From positions 558,001-622,000 of the forward strand of contig JAQSEB010000050.1 in the NCBI GenBank assembly GCA_030063045.1: a DNA stretch of 64,000 bases, read 5' to 3'. Below the pieces are notes generated by a model. It saw nothing but the letters and a program-made list of their open reading frames with translations, was not told where the DNA came from and made no database searches. Shown piece by piece: positions 1-11,560 of the stretch. Numbering within the stretch: position 1 is the stretch's first letter; each line of letters starts with the position of its first letter. A program made the position numbers and the translations under genes. Source of the stretch: Pratylenchus scribneri. Lineage: Eukaryota; Nematoda; Chromadorea; Rhabditida; Pratylenchidae.

Positions 1-853
1 GCTTTATCCTCATGGTCACTGGCGTTGTTGCCTCATCCAATTTGTTAGTGTTGTTCGCCTCTTCGCCAATCTCCTCAATTTCATCGTTTTCTTCCTCTTC
101 AGTAGATTCACTCGATTGTAATGCTGCATTTAGCATCAGGGAATTGGCCGTTAATGAACTCAACGATTCCAATGAACTAAAGAACAAAAGGTCAAAAAAT
201 TAAAAGCACAAAGATTTTGGGTACAATTTTTTGGGAGTTTCCCTTCTACAATTAATGGCTATTTTCCCCTTCCAATTGTGTTCTATAATTGGATTTATTG
301 TTTTTGGAACTTCTCCGCCCTTCATGCCTAATTTGTTCCTTGAGTGATATTAAAAATAAATGTGAAAGAGAATTGGGCGTGAGTTTTTTACAAGGGCGAT
401 CTTAAAATAAGTTTTCACCGAAGATTTTGCCAAAAAAAATTTGAATATTTTTAGCCTAGAGGGGAAGCCCGCATATCGTGAAATTTAGGTCACGGGTTCG
501 AATCCTCTCCGAGGACAATAATTTTTTCGGGCTTGGGGCATACTTATATGCATTTTTTTTATATTCTACGGTACAATTTTTCAATAATTCTATTTTAACC
601 AAAAAACGAGAGAGGAAACGCACCAAATTAATTATGGGAATAATATTTACCGTTGAAGATTGTGCAGCGCCCTGATCCTAAGAGAGGCCAAAAATTGTTT
701 ATTTTCTCGATCCTGTTGTTGCTGTTGTTCAATTGATGAAATTGGCCTCAATTGTTGTTGAGGATTTGCACTGCCAATTGGCATCATTCCATCCACAAAG
801 CAACTCAAAGCCATCATCAAAAGTATTAAAAATTGGAATTTATTTGTTGTCAT
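1..853 (-). CDS. Secreted small protein, 3' end outside the window
   Basis: A two-exon reading is visible. Exon 1 (853 to 651) starts MTTNKFQFLILLMMALSCF, a typical signal peptide: short N-region, about 14 hydrophobic residues, then a small-residue cleavage zone near VDG. A Gln-rich stretch and the residues RIRALHNLQ follow. The donor at 650 (GTAAAT) and an acceptor at about 177 (TTCTTTAG) keep the frame open, with an Arg codon split in phase 2. Exon 2 (176 to 1) begins SLESLSSLTANSLMLNAAL, turns acidic (EEENDEIEEIGEE) and continues off the window. The 474-bp intron carries a SINE-A copy. I do not recognise the family. A neuropeptide-like or other short secreted product is possible, but no clear dibasic-flanked peptides are seen in the available part. 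An in-frame ATG lies upstream at 925, but the signal peptide argues for the start at 853. Confidence 0.5.
455..590 (+). repeat. SINE-like family A, copy 1
   Basis: tRNA-derived head with a B-box-like GGGTTCGAATCC near 495-510, followed by a short body (GAGGACAATAATTTTTTCGG and then a TATATTCTACGGTAC tail). The same order of blocks occurs at 7160-7300, 25855-25935, 42468-42606 and 55720-55825. It lies in the intron of the secreted-protein gene. Confidence 0.6.
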
Positions 854-864
854 TGCTTTGGTTT

Positions 865-3353
865 TATTCCTTCCAAATTTAATAAAGAATTGTTTTCTTC
901 TTCCAAATGCCAATTTGTTGAACAATTTGGATTTGGATGTGGTTCATCAGGGCCAAATTGAACATTATTATTTCCTCCACCTCTTCTTCGATTTATTTCC
1001 TTCTTCAATGCGCCCAGCAGCAGCCTTTTTGTAAATTTGATTCGCCGATCAGAATCTGAAATATTGGAAGAATTCTTCATTATATTTACATTAAAATTTT
1101 AGTTTTTGTTAAGTTTGAGAAGTGATTGACCGACCGAAACCGAGGAGAAATTGGGTGGTATTTTGGCTTTGGTGTATTTTCGACGATTGTTAAATTGTGA
1201 AGAAAGGGAAGGAATTGAAGATGGAAAAAGGAATTATGCCGCCTTTTGGCCCCAATTGAGGGTAGAGGGGAGGGGAGGGGGGCGGTGGTGCGGAAATTAA
1301 CGTGAAATGTGGCGTCGCGCATTAAATATGTTTGGTTGGGCCTTGGTATGGATGGAACCAAAACCATCTTTTTGCACATTTTAGCATTTTTGGACCACAT
1401 TCATTGATTGGAGTGGAAGAAACACGCCCCAACCCAAAATCCTTTAAAAATGCAAAGGAGAAAGGAAGAAGAGTGAAAAGCCAATGAATTAGCTTGTTTT
1501 GGGTAGGATGAACGCATTAAGCAATAATCAGAATCCCCGCTTCCTTTAATAGGATTGATGTGATGTGATAAAGGTGGGTGGTTTGATTTTTGTAAGGGGG
1601 AACTACGAGCTAATGGTGATGGAAAGAGGCTGTGAGAAAGAATAACAAAAAAGATGGAAAGGAAGGGGATTGGCGCGAAAAAATCAACAGGTTATTCAAT
1701 AAGCTTTTTTTTAATTCAAATTTGTGAAGTAGCCCAAAATCGTGAGAGGGAGAAAAATTTAAGGCTAAGTAAGGTTAAATTAGGCTAGTTTTTCCTCTTG
1801 GAATTTTAATTTTTGAGGTGAATTCGAATTTAGTATTTTTGTAGGTGTTAAGTAATTAAAAACCATAAATGAACATTACAAATTGGGGAAGGGAATTCTC
1901 CAAGCAATTTACCCAAATTAGGGGACGAAAATAATAAAATCTCTTTTTTTTTTACATTTTATCACAAACAATTGTTTTGCTCCTCCTCCTCTTGGCGGGT
2001 TTTATGTGTGGAAGAAAAGGGGAATTGGTAGGCGGGTGTTTGTGAATTGTGCGAATGTGGAAAGGAAATAAGACCCAAGGGAGACCTTGGCTTGCGGTGG
2101 TTGTGGCGGTTGGATGGGTGGCTGGCGCGACGGACCAAAAGGGTGGTAAAGACAAAGGAGGAGGAAGAAAAATTGGTCGGGTGGTGGAAGGGGCGGACCC
2201 TGCCATCTAAGCACTCCAATTCAATCCACCACATCAAATTCCCGCTTCGCCCCCTTCAACCCCGCCACAACCAATTCCCCCATCGCCCATCTCATCAACC
2301 GCCCCAATCACAAATATCGCGCCGAAGGGCGAAAGGCCTTGCGCCGCCGCCACTGAGAAATGTCCAGCCGGGCCACCCTTCGACCCCCCCCCCCCCACAA
2401 CCCTCCACCCTCTTCAGTTAATGCGTAGCGGGGAATGCGGCGGATGGAATTGAGATTGATGGCAAATAATCGGTCCTTTTCCCCTTCACTTCTCCGTCAG
2501 GATTGGATCAGAGGGGAAATTTTAGACAAATTCAAATGAATCGGGATGGAATGAACTATTAGAGGATAATTTGATTGGAAATTTGAGACGGGAAAAGGGA
2601 GGGGGGAATATTTTTGAATATTGTGGTGCTATCAGCCCAGTTATTATCAAATTTTCATAAACAAATGTGGTGTCTTTTGGTTATAATTTCGCCTTAATTT
2701 AGCTGGGAAACTATTTTACTGATAAAAATTCCAAAAATAAAAATAAGTCAAAAACCAACTTTAAAAAAATATTTGTCAAGGGAGATCTTGTGATTTAATT
2801 TCACATTTAATTAAATGTTAAAAATACCAATAAAAATTAAAAGGACTCGATTTAGAGTTTGCTTTTATAAAACCAAATTTAACCTGAATTGCGTGAATTG
2901 TTCACATCAGCCATTTGCATTGACCATCCAAATTCATTCATTTTTAGTTGATAAATACACAAATTCCTTACAAAATAAACATATTAAAATAAAGAAGTCA
3001 ATTTAAGATATTTAATTTGAACATATTACAAAATTGGTTGTAAATGTAAATGTATTATTAAAATTTATTTATTGCCGAACAAACAAAAATTTATGTGGCT
3101 ATGCCGATAAAAACAAAAGATGTCCATTTCAGTCAGGTCAAATGGAGGAAGACAAAAAAATGGATTTAAGGAATGCAGGAAACAAATTACAATAAGTCCA
3201 AAAGGCAAAACAATTTAATGATGAAAAATAGGATATAATTTGGGTTTTCGGTATGCAGCATATAATATAAGGTCCAGATGTGGAGAATTAGGAAATTGGG
3301 TGATATCTGCGCATAAGATGTATTCTTCTTTGTGATTTTCCTTCATTTTGAGA
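865..3353. other. Spacer without recognised gene
   Basis: Between the start of the secreted-protein gene and the 3' end of the Aurora kinase gene, both on the minus strand, I find no exon with recognisable protein. The stretch holds G-rich and C-rich low-complexity DNA, including a run of 14 C at about 2384-2397, and AT-rich DNA from 2600 to 3300. Reading frames at 1950-2420 on both strands are Pro/Arg-rich translations of low-complexity sequence and mutually overlapping. Promoter elements for the secreted-protein gene should lie near 860-1500, but I cannot define them. Confidence 0.5.
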
Positions 3354-4609
3354 CTAACCAGGCAGGCTGAACTTGGCCGATTGCTCCAGGATCCAGGGAT
3401 GACTCTTCAACTTTGGCAATTGCATTCGCAGATTCGGTTGCACTATGAGAAGCTTAAAAAATGATTTTACAAATTAAATTATAGTTTTGGCATTTACCTT
3501 GGAAACGATGTCCTTTGCACCATCAGGAAATGTGCTCGGAAATTGGTAGTGAATCTAAAAAATATGAATTGTTAAAATTTTCCATTAAGTTTTTCCATTT
3601 TACCTTTGAGATGGCCTGAAATGTGTCCTCTGTTTTCTGATGTTCAAATGGTGGTTTGCCTACCAGAAACTCATAAAGAAGAATGCCAACCGACCAATTA
3701 TCAACCTTTAATGAAAATTCACTTAAATATGACTTTTAAATGACTAACGTTGTGATCATGTTCCTTGTTTGCAATCATCTCCGGTGGCAAATAATCCAAA
3801 GTGCCGCACAGTGTAGTTCGCCTTCATGTGAATAAATTGTAAAAATGAAATGACTGAAAAAACCAACTTTGACGATGGCGCATGCACAGACCAGCCAAAA
3901 TCACCAATTTTGAGTTCATAATTCTCGGTCAAAAGCAAATTCTCGGGTTTGATGTCTCTGTGGATCACCTGTCTGAAAATTGTCTTTGCTATAATTCTAA
4001 ATTGTAATTTAGGTAACCTTGCATGGCAATAGATCAATGCATCAGCCAGTTGGAAGATGAGTCGAGCAGCGAGCGGTGTTTCGAATTTGTGTTGTTTCTC
4101 TTTCCTCAGGATTCCATAGACCGATCCGCGTTTGGCATATTCGAGCAGCATGTATACCCGTTCATTGTCATAGAAGTAACCGTAGAGGCGAAGGATGTTT
4201 GGATGTCTGTAAATTTAAAAATGATGATGATTTTGTAAACTCAAGGTCAACAAACCTCAAATGATATTGGATCTCGACTTCACGTTTCACCTGATGAATC
4301 ACATTGTTTTTCTCCATGTCCTTAATATAAATTGGTATAAAAGTAACAAAATGGGTAGAGCTAAACCTTCTTGAACAGAACTTTGAGCGCCAAGACGTAC
4401 TTTGATTTCCGTTCTCTACTCAAATACACCTGACCGAATTTGCCCTTTCCTAATGGTTTGCCAATTTCAAAATCTTCAAGCTTCCATTCCGTCTTGTTTT
4501 TCGTTGTTTGTTCAGCTGCTGCATTCTCCTTTTCCTCAGTTTTATGCGTAACTTCATTGGTGGTCGCTGTCGCTGGTGTTGCTTTTTTCGTTCCACTTCT
4601 GAGATCCAT
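3354..4609 (-). CDS. Aurora-type Ser/Thr protein kinase
   Basis: Eight exons encode about 310 residues, close to the usual 305-330 of nematode Aurora kinases. A short Thr/Glu-rich N-tail is followed by [19 protein letters not shown] (glycine-rich loop), ALKVLFKK (catalytic Lys), REVEIQYHL (alpha-C Glu), [23 protein letters not shown] (catalytic loop), [13 protein letters not shown] (DFG) and the activation loop [16 protein letters not shown] with the conserved activating Thr. The C-lobe ends in [15 protein letters not shown] and a stop at 3354. The start Met (4609) is a few dozen bases after a possible trans-splice acceptor. Aurora kinases act in mitosis at centrosomes (A/AIR-1) or with the chromosomal passenger complex (B/AIR-2). 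The N-lobe wording resembles AIR-1 while the DFG and activation region resembles AIR-2, so I do not assign a paralogue. It is transcribed away from rpt-5. Confidence 0.93.
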
Positions 4610-5038
4610 TTTAATAGGAACTTGATTTATTGATTGTTGATGAGCTATCAAAATAAATAATTTAAACAATTAATTTTGATCTAAATTTTGATGAGAATTT
4701 AATTAATTAGAATTCGATTTACAAAATAAAATGACTGAAGAGTGACGAAAAAAAATGTGATTTTCGTTCTTGTTTGCGATTCCGATTCGATTCGATTGCG
4801 AATTGCAAATTGCAATTAATAAATTTTCAAATAGTCATTACGCGCCATTTCATGTATGATTTTATATCTTTTTCGTCTCGCCATCTATTATCTATCATCC
4901 AAATATCAATCGATCGATCAATCTCGAAAAATGATGATTTTTAAAAAATAAAATTAATTAAAAAAGAACCATCATAAAATTAATGAATGTAATTATTAAA
5001 ATTAGCATATTCTATTGCAGATAAAGAGAAGATCAAAA
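4610..5038. promoter_or_regulatory. Shared divergent promoter region, Aurora kinase / rpt-5
   Basis: The 429 bp between the two start codons is very AT-rich, and the two genes point away from each other, so both promoters must lie here unless one is further inside a gene. A clear acceptor CTATTGCAG ends at 5020, 18 bases before the rpt-5 ATG, and probably marks trans-splicing or a 5'UTR intron. No defined TATA or factor site is claimed. Confidence 0.55.
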
Positions 5039-6691
<1,653 letters not shown>

Positions 6692-6896
6692 GAAAGAAGA
6701 AAACAAATTAAATTGTTTTTATTTTTTTTTGTCTCCATATTTATCTATGATTATTAATTTTTCTTGATAAATGCAAATGTCGAAATTTTATTGATTTTTT
6801 AAATGAATTGCTTAATTATTTATTAGAATATCTAAAATTGAAAATTATAAATCTTGTTAAAAAAATGTTTTTAAAAGTCTGGGCACAGAATAAACA

Positions 6897-8574
6897 ATGC
6901 CCGATTCAATTCCATCAACCTCACATTCATATGTGCCCATTCTCAAAAACCAGCATGATCAGGTTTAAAACTAATATTTTAATGAGGAATATTTAATTCA
7001 TTCAGCTCGACAAAAAACTTCATATCATCGAATGGAATCACATGTCAATGGCTAAATTCTATCCATTGGTAAGAACTTATTTAAAAATTAGAAAAATTAA
7101 TTCGTAAAAACTAGTCCGTTTCTGCTTAGGTATTTTTAACTCAAAACTACTAAAATTTGATCGAACTATACTATAGAATATGTAAAAAATGCATAAAAGT
7201 AAGAGCCAAACTCAAAAAAAAAAATTATTGGCCTATAATCGGATTCGATCCCGAGACCTAAATTTTGAAAAGTGAGAACATTCTGGGACTCCGGGTCAAA
7301 AATTTTTTATAGTCTAATATTCTCTCAAACATTTTCAGGCGTTGGCAGCTTCTTGGTCAATTCGAGGCATTCTATATCCGTTGAATGTGGTGAAATCGAG
7401 GCTACAATTGCAAAAGCAAAACCAAGCATATCGAGGCACATTCCATGCGTTCAAAGAGATTTACACAAAAGAAGGGCCGAGAGCACTTTTTCGAGTTTGA
7501 ACAAAATTTTAATTCATTATTGATTTTTTATATTTTAGGGCTTTTGGATAACATTACCACAAATTATTGGCAGCTTTGTTTACTCAACAATTTATGAAAA
7601 ATCGAGGAGTGAATTGCATTCGGAATGGCAAAATGGATCGGATCGATTAATTTCAGCGATGGCAGGTTGGATATTTTTTTTATCAATAAATTCAAAAATA
7701 TTTAAATTTTAGGCTTCACTGCTTCAATTTTCACTCAATTTGTGTTTGTTCCCACGGATGTTATCAGTCAATGTGAGAATATTAGAATTTTGGCATATTA
7801 AATTAATGAAAATTTATAGATTTGATGATCTACAATAATCCAAAACATTTTTCGGGCGGTACAAAAAATGTAGCCGTACTTGATTTTCTACGCAGCGATC
7901 ATCAGAATGGAGGCAGCCGAAAATTGACACTTGGATTGAGAGTTGCCCGAGCCATTTACAAAATTGATGGAATTCGTGGATTTTACAGGTAACACAAAAA
8001 GATACCTTAAGAATATTTAACTTCGTATTTTTAAAGAGGTTTCATCCCTTCGGCAGTGCTTTATGGTCTTCATGCTTCTTTCTTTTGGTTCGCCTATTAC
8101 ACTTGGCTGAATATTTTCAAGCGAATCTGGGCTCGTTGGACATATTCGACGATGGAAATTGGCCAAACCAAAACAGTTCCCGGCAATTTGAAGGGCCTCT
8201 TGGCACTCCAATATCTTTCTGGCGGTTTTGGCGGTGCCACGGCAGCATTTTGCACAAATTCATTGGAGGTTTTTCGTCTAAGAATACAGGTTTGGTTTTC
8301 GGCTAAAAGAAAATATTATGAATAGTCAATTTCAGGTGCACAGAACGGGTTATATGGAGACATTAAATAAACTGGTAAAGGAAGAGGGTCTACGAACATT
8401 TACCAAAGGCCTTGGCCCAAGAATGATCAATAATGGTAATAATTTTTTAAAAAAAGAGTATAAATATTTAATTAAATTTGTTCAGGCTTGCAAAGCTTGC
8501 TGATTATGACTGGCTATGAGACGATCAAACGGCTTTGCGTTCTGCCCGAATATCGTGATGCTGTCGTTTGGTGA
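6897..8574 (+). CDS. SLC25A44: Mitochondrial carrier, SLC25A44 type
   Basis: Inner-membrane solute carrier. Human SLC25A44 imports branched-chain amino acids, so that substrate is likely but inferred. The N-terminal motif LHIIEWNHMSMAKFYPL matches the family's IIEWEHLDKKKFY region. Repeat 1 has YPLNVVKSRLQLQKQNQ and YRGTFHAFKEIYTKEG; repeat 2 has VPTDVISQYLMIYNN and ALYKIDG-like IYKIDGIRGFYRG; repeat 3 has TNSLEVFRLRIQVHRTG and LVKEEGLRTFTKGLGPRM. The end is MTGYETIKRLCVL and so on to the stop at 8574. Start choice: an ATG at 6897, nine bases after an acceptor (GGGCACAG ending 6888), gives 22 codons that splice in phase 0 to the conserved exon at 7006. Internal ATGs at 6955 and 7042 fit less well. 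Intron 2 (after YPL) contains a SINE-A copy. It is the second gene of the putative operon, about 205 bp after rpt-5. Confidence 0.9.
7160..7300 (-). repeat. SINE-like family A, copy 2
   Basis: On the minus strand it shows a B-box-like GGGATCGAATCCGATTATAG and the body ending in a reverse-strand TATAGTATAG tail. Block order matches copies at 455, 42468 and 55720. It lies in an intron of the SLC25A44-type gene. Confidence 0.6.
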
Positions 8575-8896
8575 ACAATACAAAATAACAATTGGCTTTC
8601 CTTTATCTTGCCTTGCCGAATGAACAACAGTCAAAAATACTTACAAACGTTGGATAAAACGGGAATGTGGCGCTGTGATTTCTTTGTCTTTAATTTTTCC
8701 TATTTCATTCACATCACAATTGTTTTTTTTTATTCTCATATTTGTTGTTAATTGTTTAATATTTGCTCACTCAAAACTAGAATAAAATTATATAGAAAAC
8801 ATTAATTATTGATTTAATATAAATCGAAATTAATTTATAATGAATATTTTTCACTGATATATATTTAATTATTTAAAATAAACATCCCAAAGGTTT

Positions 8897-9937
8897 ATGT
8901 CATTGAAGCAATTTATTCCGAAAACATTCCCATCGCGTGCGGAACGAGTCCGCCAATGGGTACTTTTTGCAAGACAATGGCACGTGATTGATGCCGACAG
9001 ACAGGTTTAACACATGATTATTTTATTAGCTCAAAATATGAGATATTATTTAATTTGGTGAAAAAATTTTTTAAAAAAACGAAAAGATTAAGTAAAACTA
9101 GAATAATTATAATGGTTTAAAAGTGTACTAAATTTCCAAACCATATATACCCAATGGGAAATGGGATAGAGATGGTCAAAATTAACCAATTTTGGTTTAA
9201 TGATTCAAAATAAACTTAGAATTGGTTAAAGCTAAACCAAAATATAATCAATTAAACAAATTTAAATTTCCCTCTCAAAAATGATTTTTAAGGATGTTTG
9301 GAAGTTGGCGCGGAAAGTGGCTAAACATCTTTCCGGTATGCATAAGCCAATTTGGCATCCCCATACGGACTGTGGCGATCATGTGGTGGTTGTGAATTGT
9401 CGACAAGTGAGCATGCGCGGATTCGATTGGAAACACACACATTTTTACTATGATCGGGTGAGTCATCTATTTCATTTATACAATTATTATTCAAAAATTT
9501 TAGCTGTATCCAAAAAGTAAAGCCGACATTCCGGCCTATCAAATTCATAACTATGATCCATGCCGAATTGTTTGGACATGCATTGGACGCGATTTGGCTT
9601 TCATCAATCGAAATCAAATTATAAAACGAGTCTGTTTGGAACGATTGCATTTATTCCCGGACGAGGAAATGCCGGAATTTGTCCGCAAAAACATCAGCAA
9701 TCAAGTTTGAACCTCACTTTTTTTTTGGCTTAATTTTTCAATTTTAAGCTTCGTCAAGTTCAAGAAATTCCACGTAAATCGACTGAATATACGGAAGAAG
9801 AGCGTGCAAAATTCCCGCGATTATTCCGTCCACCGGAAAATATGCTCAAAGAATGGATGGATCCAATCGGGGCGGAACAATGGGTGGAACATCCAAAAAT
9901 AAACAGAAGCGAAGAAGTGTGGAGCCGAAATTTATGA
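8897..9937 (+). CDS. mrpl-13: Mitochondrial large-subunit ribosomal protein uL13m
   Basis: Component of the mitoribosome large subunit. Four exons encode about 180 residues. Exon 1 reads MSLKQFIPKTFPSRAERVRQ and then WVLFARQWHVIDADRQ, matching the uL13m opening. Exon 2 has LARKVAKHLSGMHKPIWHP and DCGDHVVVVNCRQVSMRGFDW, the conserved L13 core (GDHVVVVN). Exon 3 contains DPCRIVWTCIGRDLAFINRN, and exon 4 the charged tail ending VWSRNL. The ATG at 8897 is preceded by CCCAAAG, a possible trans-splice acceptor ending at 8892. Intron 1 (about 280 bp) carries a degraded SINE-B body. It is the third gene of the run: 322 bp after the carrier and 153 bp before frataxin. Confidence 0.92.
9115..9250 (-). 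repeat. SINE-like family B fragment
   Basis: Body sequence with CCATATATACCCAATGG, GGATAGAGATGGTCAAAATT and AACCAATTTTGGTTTAATG. The same string of blocks is seen at 29060-29275, 54830-55100 and 56390-56620. No tRNA-like head is recognisable here. It sits in intron 1 of mrpl-13. Confidence 0.5.
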
Positions 9938-10090
9938 ATGTGCTAGAAAATATTTTACCTTATTAATGTTTTTGGAATAAATGGTTTAATTATTAAATTT
10001 TAATTCATGTCCAATAATTTGACAAAATTTCTTTACAATATTTTTTTGATAAATTATGCATACATTTATTCAATAAATACAGCTCTTAAA

Positions 10091-11366
10091 ATGTTAGTTC
10101 AAATGCGCAATCTTTTATCGAGAATGAATTCGGCAGCAGCATCGACGGCAATAGGAATCAATTCAAAGACATTTTACGAGGATAAAACACACGGTAAAAA
10201 ATTATTTTTTAAATTCAATTTAAATTAATTTTTTCAAGCATTGTTTTGCACTTTTACACAGCAATGGAGTGAGGCGGACTATGAGAAACGCTCCGAAGAG
10301 ACGTTGAACGCACTGAGCGAATATTTGGATGCATTACCGGAAAGAGTGGATACACATCCGGTGAATAATGATATTTTTTATATAAAATGGACAAAAATTA
10401 TACTTGAAAACACATTTTGCCCAAAGCACATTTTTCCGGAATGAAATTTGGCCGGAATGAAACACAATTGGGCAAAAAACACATTTTCCGGAAAGAGTGC
10501 AAATTCATTTTCCGGAAAAAGTGCAAATTCATTTTCCGGAAAGAGTGCAAATTAAAAAGTGCAAATTCATTTTTCCGGAAAGATGCAAATTAAAAAGTGC
10601 AAATTCATTTTTCCGGAAAGAGTGCAAATTAAAAAGTGCAAATTCATTTTCCGGAAAGAGTGCAAATTCATTTTTCCGGAAATAGTGCAATTTAAAAAGT
10701 GCAAATTCATTTTTCCGGAAAGAGTGCAATTTAAAAAGTGCAAATTCATTTTCCGGAAAGAGTGCAAATTCATTATCCGGAAAGAGTGCAAATTCATTTT
10801 CCGGAAAGAGTGCAAATTCATTTTCCGGAAAGAGTGCAAATTCATTTTCCGGAAAGAGTGCAAATTAAAAAGTGCAAATTCATTTTCCGGAAAGAGTGCA
10901 AATTAAAAAGTGCAAATTCATTTTCCGGAAAGAGTGCAAATTAAAAAGTGCAAATTCATTTTCCGGAAAGAGTGCAAATTAAAAAGTGCAAATTCATTTT
11001 CCGGAAAGAAACACAATTGGGCAAAACACATTTCCGAAAAGAAATAAATTTAGGCAAATAACTAATTTTTCCAAAAAATATAACAAAAAATACTTCTCTT
11101 TTTTCAAGACTTTTGACGTCTCCTATTCAATGGGCGTTCTGACCGCTAACATTGGTCCTGGCCATGGCACTTTTGTGATCAACAAGCAAATACCAAACAA
11201 ACAAATCTGGCTATCCTCGCCCATTTCCGGCCCAAAACGCTATGACCTCAGTGACAACGGCCGGTGGATCTACAAACATGATGGGCAAAGTTTGCATGAA
11301 TTGCTTCAACTTGAATTTGGCCAAATCTATGGAACGGATAAAATCAAATTAGTCGATTTGCCCTAA
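10091..11366 (+). CDS. frh-1: Frataxin (mitochondrial iron-sulphur cluster assembly)
   Basis: Frataxin activates the NFS1-ISCU desulfurase complex in the mitochondrial matrix. Exon 1 (from 10091) encodes a basic, Ser/Ala-rich presequence ([20 protein letters not shown]). Exon 2 (about 10240-10360) encodes the acidic helix 1: [19 protein letters not shown]. Exon 3 (11109-11366) encodes [35 protein letters not shown] with SGPKRYD, then the C-terminal helix [13 protein letters not shown]. These are the signature CyaY/frataxin segments (NKQ.P..QIWLSSP.SGP.RYD). The ATG follows an acceptor AATACAG at 10082. Intron 2 (10361-11108, 748 bp) is almost filled by a minisatellite, unlike the short introns nearby. 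A polyA-signal-like AATAAA lies near 11411. It is the last gene of the run and converges on the MOLO-like gene. Confidence 0.94.
10400..11035. repeat. CCGGAA minisatellite in frataxin intron 2
   Basis: Tandem array of a 24-bp unit (TTCATTTTCCGGAAAGAGTG plus CAAA), often extended by AAATTAAAAAGTGC to 38 bp. I count about 15-18 units at 10484-11010. The core TTTCCGGAAA is a perfect palindrome. The array is bracketed by two longer variants containing AACACAATTGGGCAAAA (about 10460 and 11007). The 12-mer CCGGAAAGAGTG also lies in frataxin exon 2 at 10338-10349. A second array lies at 17470-17695. Confidence 0.9.
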
Positions 11367-11560
11367 TTCTCCCTCTTTATTTTGTTATCACAAATTATTT
11401 ATTTTATATACAATAAAAATATATTTTATTCCTTTATATGGACCATGTCAATAAAACAATGAATAAAAAGTGTGGCGGGGAAATTTGCTTTTGGCACACC
11501 CTTAAAAGGGAAAGAACAAAGAAAGAAATTAGAAATAATAAATTTGAAGAAAGTGCAATT

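Noticed and set aside
12..203. 63-codon Ser-rich plus-strand frame
   Set aside because: It is the antisense of the acidic exon of the secreted-protein gene, which has a signal peptide and consistent splice sites.
10487..10944. Open frames through the minisatellite on both strands ([12 protein letters not shown] repeats)
   Set aside because: Translations of a tandem repeat lying inside a frataxin intron; frames are open on both strands only because the unit lacks stops.
10484..11010. CRISPR-like array
   Set aside because: Units are contiguous tandem repeats without unique spacers, in a eukaryotic intron.
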